Shown here: positions 46,447-58,770 of the stretch, in pieces
How positions within the stretch are numbered: the stretch's first letter is position 1
Layout: every line of letters begins with the position of its first letter
NCBI GenBank assembly: GCA_032622095.1
Contig: CP136064.1
Location: forward strand, 47,255,573-47,319,572
Length of the DNA stretch: 64,000 bases
DNA from: Siphonodentalium dalli
Lineage: Eukaryota > Mollusca > Scaphopoda > Gadilida > Siphonodentaliidae
Direction of reading: 5' to 3'
Made by a program: the position numbers and the translations under genes
The notes under the pieces: generated by a model
Database searches by the model: none
The model's input: only the letters and a program-made list of their open reading frames with translations
What the model was told of the DNA's origin: nothing

Positions 46447-47658
46447 ACTACCAGGTCTGGCAAATGTGAGAATACAGCTACAATAGCTGTATTCAGCTAA
46501 CCTAGCTGTATTCAGCTATAAATTATACTCTCAAAGCGGCTGTTTTTCGATAATAAACTAGAAGCGCTAATTTGCGCATCAAAATTAGGCTACCATATTT
46601 TCCGGTCACCCTCAACCAAATCAAAATCGTCGCTTGTGTTCTGACAAAGTGTTGCCTTTTGTCGACACAGCAATTCTGATTTTGTGTGAAAACTTACTAC
46701 GGTGGTCGATGTCAGTAAATATTCTGGGGACTATTTTCTGCAAATGCATTCATTAACTAACTTATAAAATAAAGATCAAATTCATCCCAAACACTCGTTT
46801 ACTTCTTCCCGATGCTAAACCGGTAGGGGGCGTTAGAATGGTGTACCTATATCGAGCATTTAGAATTACATACCACTAGCGGTTTGTGAGCGATACTGGT
46901 AACTATTCATAACGGTATATATACAGATATTGTGCGGCATATTGCAAATGTATGGCACAACATAGGGACAACTGAAATGAAAATGCGACTTATATAATTT
47001 CTGAAGTATTTCAAACATGAAGTCCTGGTCGTTAGCGAGTCAGAACTATTCAATCTGTTTTGGCGGGAAAATATATAATGTGTGAAAACTTACTAAACAT
47101 AACATTGGTATTCGTATTTTCGCGATTCGACATACATGTATGCGTTTCCGTATTTTTGGAGAGAATCAGCTCAAGCAGTGAGTGGAACTCGCTCGGTTAA
47201 ACTCTGGCTAGAGATGTTCCCCTTTTTACCTGTTTTAACGCACCAACCAAACTGAGTTTTACCAGCATCGACATATTGATACTTCCGGGAATGATTAAGA
47301 TGTTCCATCTTCGGTGATAAATATTGTATTTTTCAAGGTATTCCGCATTGCATACTTTTAAGAGAGTTATTAACTGTTATGACCGACATCGACCGCCATA
47401 GTAAGTTTTCACACATAATCACCATCGTCGTGCCGACAAAAGGCAACACTTTGTCAGAACACAAGCGACGATTTTGATTTGGTTGAGGGTGACCGGAGAA
47501 TAGGGTAGCCTAATTTTGATGCGCAAATTAGCGCTTCTAGTTTATTATCGAAAAACAGCCGCTTTGAGAGTATAATAATAAATATATTGCTGAATACAGC
47601 TAGGTTAGCTGAATACAGCTATTGTAGCTGTATTCTCACATTTGCCAGACCTGACTAC
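46447..47658 (+). mobile_element. Foldback element D with ~270-bp arms
   Basis: The element (46452-47653) is flanked by ACTAC at 46447-46451 and 47654-47658, a 5-bp candidate target duplication. Left arm 46452-46716 and right arm 47381-47653 are inverted copies with only a few differences; they start CAGGTCTGGCAAATGTGAGA. Each arm has short palindromes (ATACAGCTACAATAGCTGTA). The ~660-bp middle has no recognisable coding region. CAG-type ends and a 5-8-bp duplication would fit hAT-like elements, but this is tentative. Confidence 0.75.
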
Positions 47659-48106
47659 TTGAACTACGTTACTAGTGGAATTATGTTTATATGATTACAG
47701 TTACCAGTAGGCTACAATGTGAACACAGAACATATAGATATACGTCAATATAGAAACAAAAGCGACATGAGCCCAAATATTACCTCTCCTTGTCACAGAT
47801 TCAAATTTCTAAAATAAATTGCGAATGAATGAATTGTGAATTTGGTGACGTCTAAATGTCGTATCAATAATTGGTAAATTCGTTACCGGATGTCCTGCAT
47901 GTACCTAAGATTATAAATAACCATGACTTGTCACACAGAAGTTATACATTTTACGCCTTTCAAATTTTAGTCTAGCTGGATTGACAGAAACAGTAATTGT
48001 GCCTTTTCTCGACTCGACTGGGAAGCCGCCATTTGAATAGGTTGTCACGTGCAGTTATAGAACCAATCACGAATAGACATCGCTTAACTATCCCCGAACC
48101 GTCTTG
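47659..48106. other. Right flank inside the 21-kb element
   Basis: No gene recognised; the right subterminal motifs start near 48107. Confidence 0.3.
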
Positions 48107-48214
48107 TAACTACTTGTCTAGTAGCAAAAATAGCATATTTAAGTAGCTTATAATGCTATAAAAGTCGTTGGAATATTCTAACCACCCAAATTTAGCTACT
48201 CGAGATTTAGTGTG

Positions 48215-48407
48215 TGTGCTGTCTTCCGTAACACAATCAGGCTCTTGCTTAGGTAAAATATAGTATAGGTCTTTATGATAACATGCTATTTACGTGATGG
48301 TCATGGTATATATGAACGAAACTGTATGCGTTTTAATGTTTTTTCTGTTTACGGTGATTAGAACAAATATGAATAATTTCGACAACTAAGGCCTCACGTG
48401 CCTTTAA
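48215..48407 (+). mobile_element. TTAA element C, right half of the split copy
   Basis: Continues element C exactly where the left half stopped (TGTGCTGTC...), ends GCCTCACGTGCC at 48403 and is followed by TTAA (48404-48407). Confidence 0.85.
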
Positions 48408-49098
48408 AGCGTTCTATCCATCGCGGTGCCATGGTAACAACGACGGTAATTTGCCTTGGTAGCAACAGTGACAGCTTCATTCAAATCATCCGTGCGCGTG
48501 TATAAGGAATGAACAGCGGCTTGCTATCCCATTTGAATCACAGGTGAAGCTTTCAATGGTTGAAAATTGTGAGAACAAATGCTCCCGCGATCGATTAAAT
48601 AATACGTGAAAAACTAAATTAACAACAAAATCTGGCATGGAATTACGTGTATCAAGTGGCATGTACTCGCATCTACAAACTCACAGTGCATTACTCGAAA
48701 AGAATGGTGCTTGTATTTGATCGATATAAACATTGAACGATAAGTATTGTCTGTGGATGGATTATATATATGGTAGATTTTTGGAAAGGCTGCATGTTAT
48801 ATATATTTGCACCGAGACATGCCGAGCGTTGCCCTGCGTACATGCATGGTAATATATAAGACACGCCGATTTGTAGAAGCTGCATGATTCAGTCAACAGC
48901 TAGCCTGCAACCGGAACTTATATATATATGATATAGGGCACGTGGATAAACAGTTAATTTCAATGCCAGCCTTTGTGCCAAGTGGTGAGGGCGATTTTGT
49001 GTGCAATACAACTCACGTTTGAAGCTTTGTTTGCTCATTGCGTCCAATAGAGATATAAACCATATATAATCCATGTGCTTTTGAGACAATTCACATTT
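48408..49098. other. Intergenic, no gene recognised
   Basis: Short frames only. Confidence 0.3.
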
Positions 49099-49266
49099 TT
49101 TGGATTGGGTGGGATTCGAACCTCGGTCGGTGACGATGAGCGAACCTTGAGACACAAAGTCTGACGTCAATTTCACACGGCCACAGAAGCGACCCCACGT
49201 CGGACTTTGAGTCGCAAGGCACGCTCGTCGTCACGGGCCCGGTTTCGAATCCAACCCAATCAAAAC
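49099..49266. repeat. Head-to-head pair of tRNA-like (SINE-type) sequences
   Basis: Left arm (49099-49163, minus strand) and right arm (49203-49266, plus strand) are diverged inverted copies. The minus copy has a perfect Pol III B box (GGTTCGAATCC, 49112-49122). The plus copy has GGTTTCGAATCC (49241-49252) with an extra T. Upstream of each B box is an ACTTTG-GTC-CAAGG phrase that could be a decayed A box. No full cloverleaf can be drawn, so these are pseudo-tRNA or tRNA-derived SINE heads and not tRNA genes. Confidence 0.55.
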
Positions 49267-50322
49267 AAATGTACATTGTTTCAAAACACAAGAGCTGTTT
49301 GCAATTCAAAAGTAATTTGATAATGAACTCCTGCTATGGTGGCCCTTATTTCTGATGATAATAGCCAGTTTCGATTACTTAACAGTCACCCGGCCCTGGA
49401 TTACATTATGTGAAGAAGAGATTTCTATGTGCATCAAATGCATATTATATGTTTGAAGTTTCTATCGGCTGTGGTCTGTGGACACTGTAATATATTAGGA
49501 GATAAACGTATACTCTTTTGAGAAGCCGTCGAGTTCACAAAGTGTTTTCGTGCTCGAATCTCCGAATATCAAACGACAAATGGTACGTTTATCTCCATTG
49601 TAATCTATTCGACCAAAATATTAAAGAGGCTGCGCGAACTGCGCGCTTTTTATCGGTATTACATGCCAAGTAGTGAGATATCCGTTTTCGGTGATGAAAT
49701 CTCTGAGTGCGTTCCAAGGGTTTACTCGGAACAGGGCCCGAACAGCATCCTGTCAAAAATATCCAGAGTAACCAATTGTGAGCTATTGACTCGATTACGC
49801 GACTCCTGACTGCACGGTGGCATATTTTACGCTCGTTGTCACGACGCCGTGCACCATTCAAAATTTGTTAACCGATCATTGGCCGATACTGGTGAATCGA
49901 AAGCTCAAGTTATCAACTATCAACCAATCAGAATGCGTGTTTTATCGACAAATAAAATAGTTAATAAATAAAAAAAAAAGTGCACATAGCCGTTTGACAA
50001 TATGCTACATAAGACCCATGCACAAGATGGAGAGTAACCACTTCTCGTAGGTGGGGGTCCGGGGGACCACCCCGGTCATTTTTTACATATTAAACTATAC
50101 GTTTTCCTGTGTTTTGGGGCCATTCGGATACTGATACTAAAATGACTAGAACATGAATAATATTGAATTACATAAACTTGATGTTGCCATCTGGATTATG
50201 CCCACCTAAAACATACATATCTCAGATTAAGTAGCTCATATATGATATGGAGCTGATGACAATTGAATTGACGCGCATACATGTATATACCGATATTGGG
50301 GGAGAATAGATTTAGACAAAAT
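49267..50322. other. Intergenic, no gene recognised
   Basis: A 90-codon minus-strand frame at 49589-49861 has no recognisable domain. A GGGGGTCCGGGGGACCACCC phrase at about 50045 is a small palindrome. Confidence 0.35.
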
Positions 50323-51465
50323 AGTAGCCTGTCATTTGTAAAAAAAAATTGGTTTCGTAAACATTTTTGGGGATTTTTGGCAACATATTTTTTCTTAAAG
50401 CCCATATAATGGAGACATTGGGAACCAATGTTGACAAGATTATTGTCACTTAGTTGCCTCAAAAATGATGTTACCATAGCAACGATATATGATTTCTGAG
50501 AATTCTGGAAAATGACCATTTTTGAAGTGCATTAGTGTTAGCGGTGGACTTATTGGTGATATAGTTATATTATAATATGTATAAGTATGTATTCCCCATT
50601 AAGGACCGCCAGTAATTATTTTGAGGGTCAAGGCCACTGTGCAATGCCAAGGTCATTGTCAAAAATTTCTGTGTTTATCACTTTACTTCCTATTATTTGT
50701 GTTTATGATGAACCTATCTCAATTTGTTGCATCATATTGGTATTGTGTTAGATGCTGGAGGTCATCATTTTTATTTTAAGCCAAATGTCATATCCATTGG
50801 GTGATTATTACTAGTGTGAGAGATTTTACAAAACATATGACCGGGGCAATGCCAACCCTTGAAATGAGAAATTGTTCTCCCCAATAAACAATGGCCACAC
50901 CATTTGTGTGGTAGTTGAGAACAAAATCGTGAATTGTCTTTGTAAAAGAATCAATGTTGGCTCACATGTGTATCACATAAATATATGTCACTTTGGATAT
51001 GATCCCAAACTGGAAAATGTACACCGTTGCCATGGCAACCATTTTGGTGAAAACACGTGTTTTTTGCCAAAAGCTAGCCTTGATGCATTGCTATTGCCTC
51101 GTAACTTCATGGAATACTTCTCATTATGCATCTGTTTGGAGCAGACCACATACCTGTTAGAACATATACTTTTTATATATGGGCATATTCAAAATGACTA
51201 ATAAAATGGCCGCCATTTGAGCAAATAACCCTTTATGGTGTTTATCGCTATTTTGGGTAGAATTTGTGTAAAAAAAAATGATTAAAAAAAAAGGTCTGTA
51301 GAACACATACTCGGTGATTCTGTTATATATCTTGCATTAAAGAGCATACCAACAACTTGACTATAGGCCAGGGAATGCTGGGATATCCCCCATACATATA
51401 GTTCAATTACTCACCTCATTTTGTAAGCATACTAATATCTAGTTTAATGATCATAAATTTTAAAA
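50323..51465 (+). repeat. Dispersed ~1.1-kb repeat B, copy 1
   Basis: Runs from AGTAGCCTGTCATTTGTAAA to ATATCTAGTTTAATGATCAT. It includes GTTGCCATGGCAAC and ATGGCCGCCATTTGAGCAAA phrases. Copies 2 and 3 are at 53666-54590 and 58771-59927 (inverted). Downstream, 51480-51620 repeats the CATATTCGAAATGGCGG...GCCGCCATTTGAGC part. No coding function is seen. Confidence 0.8.
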
Positions 51466-51660
51466 GACTATTTAACTGTTTGAACATATATCTTTTGCAT
51501 ATCGGTATATTCGAAATGGCGGATAAAATGGCCGCCATTTGAGCAAAAACAAAAAAACCTTTATGTTAAGGGTGTACATGTGTGTCGCCATTTTTGGTAA
51601 AATTTGTGTAAAAAGAAGTTTATTTCCAAAAAAAAAAATAAAAATTAGGGTGTTCAGGAA
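51466..51660 (+). repeat. Partial tandem duplicate of repeat B
   Basis: Diverged repeat of the 51155-51270 segment (AAAATGGCCGCCATTTGAGC and GTAAAATTTGTGTAAAAA). Confidence 0.7.
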
Positions 51661-53665
51661 ATATGAGCAGACGACACGCATATGAAAATATATTGCAAAA
51701 GAAGGAGTCCTATTTATTGGTCGAAATTGTTCAGATAATATATGTTCAACAAACGTCATATAGTCGTTCATCGAGCTTATTATCTGAAGAGTTCCTAAGG
51801 AACTACTCGTCAATGAGTACAGAAGTGTTTAATCGATGCTTACCAGTTTATTTTCTTGTTCCAATACAATGTAGTTTCTGGCACCCCGCTGCCACACAGG
51901 GAATGGCCCATTACTGTGGATATAGTTGTTTCTTTGAATTCCAAATTTGAACTAATGGTTTCGATCTGGCGTGGTCGTTTTAGTTGCCCCCATATGTCTC
52001 CACGCAAACACAAACGTTAAAACTTACTGTTCTTAAGTTAACTTAAATTGCCATAACATCGATTGTTTTTCTTACAAGTATATCGGGAACAGCAAGATAC
52101 TCTATATTGGCCATTACTACGTGGGGTCAGGTTATTGTTGCAGCCGTTCGTGCGGTTTCGGAGAAGTGTAGGCTTTTAACAACATTAAATATGTCAGGAA
52201 TATGAGGCATGACAATCGGAATAGGATGGAATGGTGAACAAAATGACATTCTGCGGAACATAATTTGAAATTGCGTGCGACGGCCGATATCTCGAGGAAT
52301 ATAGCACATAGAGGGCTCGTTTTCGTATCAATCGAAATGCCGGTATTCGTCCCAGCCAAACGTATTGTGTATTCTAGTATGATAACTTGCCGTTCTCTAT
52401 TAGTTGTTATGTAAAAATAGGGTTTATGGTTCAGAGGCATCGCTGTAAATAAGTGGTTCGCATTCTTCTATAGTTATACAGTTTTATTATTATCAGTATT
52501 CTGTTCCATTCGATAGTTGTTGAAGTGTCACCATAAGCACTGTAACCATACGGATGACTTGTAGGGTGATAGATTCCATTTATTGTCTGATGATCGCGAA
52601 ATTTTATGGGAGTTTGTGATAGAGATAGGATGGTGCTTTGCAAATTTTCATTTTATAACATTGTACAATGTATCATTTTACGCTTTTGTTTATGCACATT
52701 TCGATAAGAAATTATAATTTGTTCACGCACATTGAATTAATGGACACTCTGAGTCAGTGCCTCCATACACATGATATCTCTATCTACGTATACGCTGATA
52801 GTGCATTAGACCGCCGTTATCTATCTAGCAATGGCGAAGTCGGTTCCAGTCGCAATAAGCGTGGTGTTATGGTCCACGTTTACTCAAAAAGCAGGGTACC
52901 TTTTCAGTGAAAGTTGTTGAAACTTGGCACAGATATTTAGTGCCATGAGAACCTATGGATCTGTGATTATGAGGCCCGTATGACTTGGAATTATCCCCCT
53001 GTTTTCTACTTAGAATTTTTTTCGGAACATGCATAATGCTATTGTCCGAGCTTGTATTTCTATATTTTTCGGTCAATGCTGCTGAAACTTGGTATATTTA
53101 GTACATTTATTTGAGTGGTGTTATCCCCTTTTTCGACTTAGATTATTTTCGCAACATCCATAATGTTGTCCGAGCTTGTATCTCTTGTGGGTTTTTGTTT
53201 TCGAAAAACAAATATGCTAATATGACTACACTTAATGTAGCCCAACTGTATCCTCAATCCCTCTAGTTTAAAATAGAACTAGGCCCCGTATATATAACAA
53301 GACTATAATAATAGAATCACATGACCTGTGATGTTAGAGTTACAATCACCCGAATACGTAGGCCTACACTCGATAGAAACGGAATTTATCCAATACTAGA
53401 ATATACGTATGACGTAATAGTCATTCATTGTATACTACTCATGCTTTCTCGGAGCACAAGTTTAAAATATTCCTGGTGGTCGCCCACGCCGTACATCGCC
53501 CAAGCGGTAACGGCATGACTATCTGTACCAACATGGCGATAATATATTAAATGGGTGTAACCAAGCGATTATATCCTCATTCCAACCTACAGTAATGAAA
53601 AACTTAGTTAAAAACATGGTCAAATTGCTAATCACACAGTTATGCACAGTGACTTGCAGACTCCA
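51661..53665. other. No gene recognised; F-family fragment at 51720-51830
   Basis: 51720-51830 shares TTCAGATAAT...TTATTATCTGAA and AACTACTCGTCAATGAGTA with element F but lacks its terminal sequence. Other short frames (52132-52440, 102 codons) have no recognisable domain. A local two-copy repeat with CATAATG-TGTCCGAGCTTGTAT lies near 53030-53200. Confidence 0.4.
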
Positions 53666-54810
53666 AATTAATGTGATTGTCATTTGTAAAAAAAATTGAT
53701 TTCGTAAAAAAATTGGGGATTTTTGGCAACATATTTTTTCTTAAAACCCATATACTGGAGGCATTGGAAACCAATGTCGATAAGATTCTTGTCACTTAGT
53801 TGCCTCAAAATTATGTTACTATGGCAACGGTATGTGATTTCCGATATTTCTGGAAAATTACCATTTTTGAAGTGTATTTGTGATAGCGGTGGATTTATTG
53901 GTGATATAGTTATATAATAATATGTATATGTATGTATTCCCCATGAAGGACCGCCAGTACTTATCTGAAGGGTCAACATCACTGGACATGGTCATTGTCA
54001 AAAATTGCTGTTTTTTATCACTTTACTTCCTTTTATTTGTGTTTATGATGAACCTATCTCAATCTGTTGCATCATATAGATGCTGGAGGTCATAACCTTT
54101 ATTTTAAGCTATACATCATATCCATTGGGTGATTACTACTAGTGTGAGAGATTTTACAAAACATATGACCGGGGCAATGCCAACCCATAAAGTGAGAAAT
54201 TGTTCTTCCCAATAAGCAATGGCCATACCTTCTCATTATGCATCTATTTGGATCAGACCACATACCTGTTAGAATATATACCTTTTGTATATGGGCATAT
54301 TCAAAATGACTGATAAAATAGCCGCCATTTGAGTAAATAACCCTTTATGTAATGTGTTTATCGGCATTTTGTGTGGAAATTGTGTAAACAATTTTGATTT
54401 GAAAAAAAAATTGGTCTATACAAAACATACTCGGTGATTCTGTTATATATCTTGCATTAAAGAGCATACCAACAACTTTACTATAGGCCAGGGAATGCTG
54501 GGATATCCCTCATATATAAAGTTCAATTAATCACCTCATTTTGTAAACATACATATATCTAGTTTAACGATCATAAATTAAAATAAACACATGTGACCGG
54601 GGCAATGCCCGCCCCTAAAATGAGACATTGTTCTTCCCACAACAACAATGACCACACCATTAGTGTGACATATAGAGGACACAATCGATGATTTTATAAT
54701 AAAGGCATCAAAGTTGGCTCACATGCATATCACATACATATAAATCGCTTTGGCTATGATCCCAATCTGGAAAATGTACAATGTTGCTATGGCAACCATT
54801 TTGGTGTAAG
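53666..54810 (+). repeat. Repeat B, copy 2, rearranged
   Basis: Collinear with copy 1 to about 54585, but lacking ~210 bp that in copy 1 lies between GGCCACACC and TTCTCATTATGC (about 50895-51115). A second partial unit (54590-54810) then carries that missing segment, including GTTGCTATGGCAACC. Confidence 0.75.
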
Positions 54811-55969
54811 AAATGTTTTTGTCTGGGCTCTCGACTACGCATCCATCCCGGTCATGTGTACGCAATTTTATGTCAGACCCCCCTCCCCTGGTTTAATGAT
54901 CATGAACTATGCAACACATTGAACACGTTCATAATACGAAATTATTTGGGTGTTGACTCTCGGTCTTCCCCCATCCAAGATATATATTCCTGCCATATTA
55001 TAAATGCTATATTGTGATGAACTGTTATCTAGCTTAAAATTCCTTTGCACCCATTGCTATTGATCCACCCTATATCTGAAGTTCAACACCATCATTATGT
55101 TCTCATATTATATGAAAGTTAAATATTTTACCAAATTCATTTCATTTCTTAAAAATATTCACTTATACACAAATAGGCATTGCTATGGGTCAGAGTTTCC
55201 ATGATGCATGTTATAGTCGATAAACTCAAATTTTAGGGTCAACCTAGAACAAATTTTGACTGAGTTGGCTTTTATTCCATTCTGAAAAGGAATATATTCT
55301 CTAGAACATCTGCTAAAATCCGCTTGTACATTTATTGTAATTTTTGTATCACAAATTGGAAGATCGGCAAAAAATAACTTTTCAGATTTGGACCATATTT
55401 TTCAAATAACATGGAACTATCTTTGGTATCAAATTTACTTATTTGTCTATCTTTTTCAAATGCATAACATTAATGTGTTTTTTAAGACAAAATTATTGAA
55501 CATTGCTTGCAAAATGGAAACCAAATTTGGTGGTAAAAATATAGTGTTCACATATCGCCCGAACATTATTTTCTGCTGTTACGAAAAGGTAGCACATAGT
55601 GACTCCCTTTGTAATTAATCATGTTACTAAATCAACTGATATTCCCCCAGTACGTCATGTGACATGACAAATTAAGTTCAAAGGATGAAGTATGGAATTT
55701 GCCAAAAACTTCCTTTGGGATTATGGCAATGCTTTTGGACGGAAATGGACACGAAAACTTTGAATCTGAACTGGCAGGGGCCACAGTATGTGGCTACGCT
55801 ACTCATGCCCAATGGCATCCTAATGCTGGTCCATGACATCAAAATTGATTGACTAATTCCAGGAAAACCGTTTCATCCATTGTTCATATAAATTGCCATA
55901 AAGATGTCGAACTCTGTGTCATTACCTCTGCCTGTTAACATATCCTTGGTTTATTATGGAAAGCGATAT
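54811..55969. other. Intergenic, no gene recognised
   Basis: Short frames only. Confidence 0.3.
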
Positions 55970-57020
55970 CCACCCAAAAGTACACTAGTGAACCTACCCA
56001 ATATATACATATACACCACATCCATACCTTTTGGGTCACTCCAGGTATACATGATAGTATACGGTATCACCCATGACGACATAAGAAATCAAGTTATACA
56101 TATATACCCCAATTATTACCATAAAGTCACTCCATGTGTTAATGTATGCCTGACTAATGACCAAACAACCCTTTCAGGATACACCAATACCCTGCACCAG
56201 CAGCCATTCATTCACCCCAGAATTGCATATACACATAACCCATGCATTACAAATCAGCAAATGGTATAGATATACACCCTATCCATGACCACACATGTAC
56301 AATCACTCAAGGTATACATATTCACTCCACCATTGGTCATAGGATCACTCCATGTATACATATTCGCCACATGCCCACAACCATGGCCATATATCCATTC
56401 AATATGCATATATCACCTCACCATTGTATGGATATACCAATAACCCGAACGCACGGCCATTTGTACACTTGCAATTACACCTCACCCGTGACAATTCAGC
56501 CACTCACCGTATAATCATATACTCTATCCATGATCATACAGCTATTATATGTATACATATACTCACACCAATGACAATACATCCACAACAAAGATGCATA
56601 TACATACAATATACAAATATGACCACAATGTCAATTCATGTATACCCACACGCCCACCAATGACCACCCAGCAATGCAGGTGTGCATATAGACTTAAACA
56701 ATAATAGCCCTAAAGTCATTCAATGTACACAAATATACATTACCCATAAGCACACAACCTCTTTATCCATACACACCACTTACGACCATACAGCCAACAC
56801 ATGCATATAGATATATACACACCATACATGACAATGCAGCCATCCAAGATAAGCATGTACAGCCTACACATTACCATACAGTCACTGCGTATATACAACA
56901 CACGTATGAACATTTAGCTGCTCTTGTTCTACACATACACCAACACAATGACCATAAATCCACCGTATGTATACATAATCACCTCACACATAACCAATTC
57001 TTGTATACCTATGCATCTCA
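55970..57020 (+). repeat. Degenerate ~44-bp tandem array, cluster 4
   Basis: Largest cluster of the CATGACCATA...GTATACATATACAC family. Open frames of up to 121 codons across it are repeat artefacts. Confidence 0.8.
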
Positions 57021-57654
57021 CCATGCTAACCACCGGGGAATCGTTATAAAGGAGTGGCTATATTGTCATGTCAATATTGATTTTATTTCCAACATTTTAT
57101 TATTCAATGATTGATTAAGTGGGACACTTTATTGTTCTATTTTAGAACGTGCCATTCATGCGATATCATATTGCGATATAAATCATTAGGGTGTTCCGAT
57201 AGCTATGCTCCGAACGTCAAATGTGCCATATTGATTGTTTGTATTGTTTTATTACATAGTTATAAGAGATAATGATTCAAATTAACGTTCATTTTTGACA
57301 AAATTGCACGATAAAATTTCTGGTCTCGAAATATAATCAAAATTAACAGATAGAAGCATTTCCGGGCAGTGGTCTTTAATTCATATTTAATATTTTATAC
57401 CCCGGTAACTATATAATACATGTTTACAAAGAGGTAGACCGTCTTTAAAATGAATTTGCCATACCTTATAAGGTACTAATACAATCATAATAGAACAATT
57501 AGTTCCTAGTTGATTAAGTGACATGGTTAATAACCAGTGCATCATGTAAGTGTGATGCAGACAGATCACAACAATAAACACATTTGATACCTTGTAATCC
57601 GTGGGCTATTACCAGATACAGGGAGCGTTATACATTTTACTGACCGTAGTGTCT
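57021..57654. other. Intergenic, no gene recognised
   Basis: Nothing recognised. Confidence 0.3.
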
Positions 57655-58095
57655 GTCCAGCAGTTCAAAATCCCTCAACTTCCCCTGATCGCAGTTTAAC
57701 TCAATTGTAACGAAGATAGCAGTGTGTGGGTTATGCAAATGACATGTAATCGAAAAGGCATATCCTACTACAGGGACCATCATTCGATTAACTTCCAGTT
57801 AAGTTCAGTAGTTAAAATCCCGTTAAGAGTTCATCGGCTGCAGTTCAGTAGATTGTCCCAAATGCAGTTTAACTAAATTATAATGAAGATAGCCATTCGT
57901 AGGTTGTTCAAATGACATGTAAATTACCTATGGGCTATATCCCAACAAAGTGATGAACCATCATTTGATGATCCACACCAAGTTCAGAAGTTCAAAATCC
58001 AGTTCGGCAGTTCATGTGGTACACTCAGAACGCAGTTTAAATCCAATTATAACGAAAAAATATTCGGGTATGTATTACGCAAATGACTTGTCAGC
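57655..58095 (+). repeat. ~185-bp imperfect tandem repeat, 2-3 units
   Basis: Units contain CAGTTCAAAATCC-like phrases, then GCAGTTTAACT-AAT-ATAA, GAAGATAGC and CAAATGACATGTAA. Unit starts are near 57660, 57815 and 57985. Confidence 0.65.
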
Positions 58096-58770
58096 GCGGT
58101 GTACCGAATACAGAAATGGAACAACATTTGACCGACATGCACAGCAGTTCATTTGGGTACAATTATGCATATTATGTGTAATGTATGGGGTGCACGAAAA
58201 TATCACAATCACAAATACGGTTCAAATAAGACAAAGAGGACCGAGTGACATCATCATTGTGCTAGCGCGATTATATTCTGCTTCATTTCTAGTAGCAACC
58301 ATCTCTTTGTGGCAAAGGTGGCCATTTTGATATCCATCTTGATTTAACCCAAAGTTACCAATTCACCAATGCTGGCAGTTAGACAACCGGTTAATTCTGG
58401 TGCTTTAAACCAATGGAATCCATTCAGAAAAGAAGCATGTGTGACTTGGCCAAATGTCTATTTGTATATAAGTTGATATTTTGAAGAAATATAAAGAATA
58501 TAGTTAACTTTGATAGAATATGTATATATTGCTTGCAAAAGCCAGCGCAGTGCCAGCCTATCACCTGTTGAAACATATTGATGTTATTACACTTCAGTAA
58601 TCGGGTGGGTGCATAGCAACGGTTGTCAAGGAATTTGAAGCTAAAGAAAAGATCATCACAATATATGCATCCTTGCTAATGTGACAGGAGGATATACCAT
58701 ATGTATCGGAGAAGCCCGAGATCCAACAACTCAAATAATTTTGTATCATGACCGTGTTTATTACGTTGCA
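58096..58770. other. Intergenic, no gene recognised
   Basis: A 126-codon frame (57950-58330) overlaps the tandem repeat and has no recognisable domain. Confidence 0.3.

Larger units (their letters stand above)
27021..48214 (+). mobile_element. ~21.2-kb insertion with CACTA/EnSpm-like ends
   Basis: The left end reads CACACTAAAT...GTTGCTAAATT and the right end is the inverse, ATTTAGTGTG. A further GTAGCTAAATTT match lies inside both ends. The flanks together rebuild element C with only a 2-bp TG overlap, as expected for a 2-bp target duplication. CAC termini, 2-3-bp duplications and subterminal repeats are hallmarks of CMC/EnSpm (CACTA) elements (family knowledge). The left 430 bp is packed with GGTAGTTAAAATAACTACC-like copies in both orientations, and a sparser set lies near the right end. 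No transposase is recognised; the longest frame is 202 codons (31737-32345). The interior is a patchwork of other repeats. It could be a giant non-autonomous or decayed element. Confidence 0.6.

Noticed and set aside
27021-48214. Polinton/Maverick identity for the 21-kb segment
   Set aside because: Length would fit, but no polymerase, integrase, ATPase or capsid frames are visible, and the ends and 2-bp duplication do not fit the usual 6-bp duplication.
57950-58330. Possible 126-codon gene
   Set aside because: Starts within a tandem repeat and has no recognisable domain.
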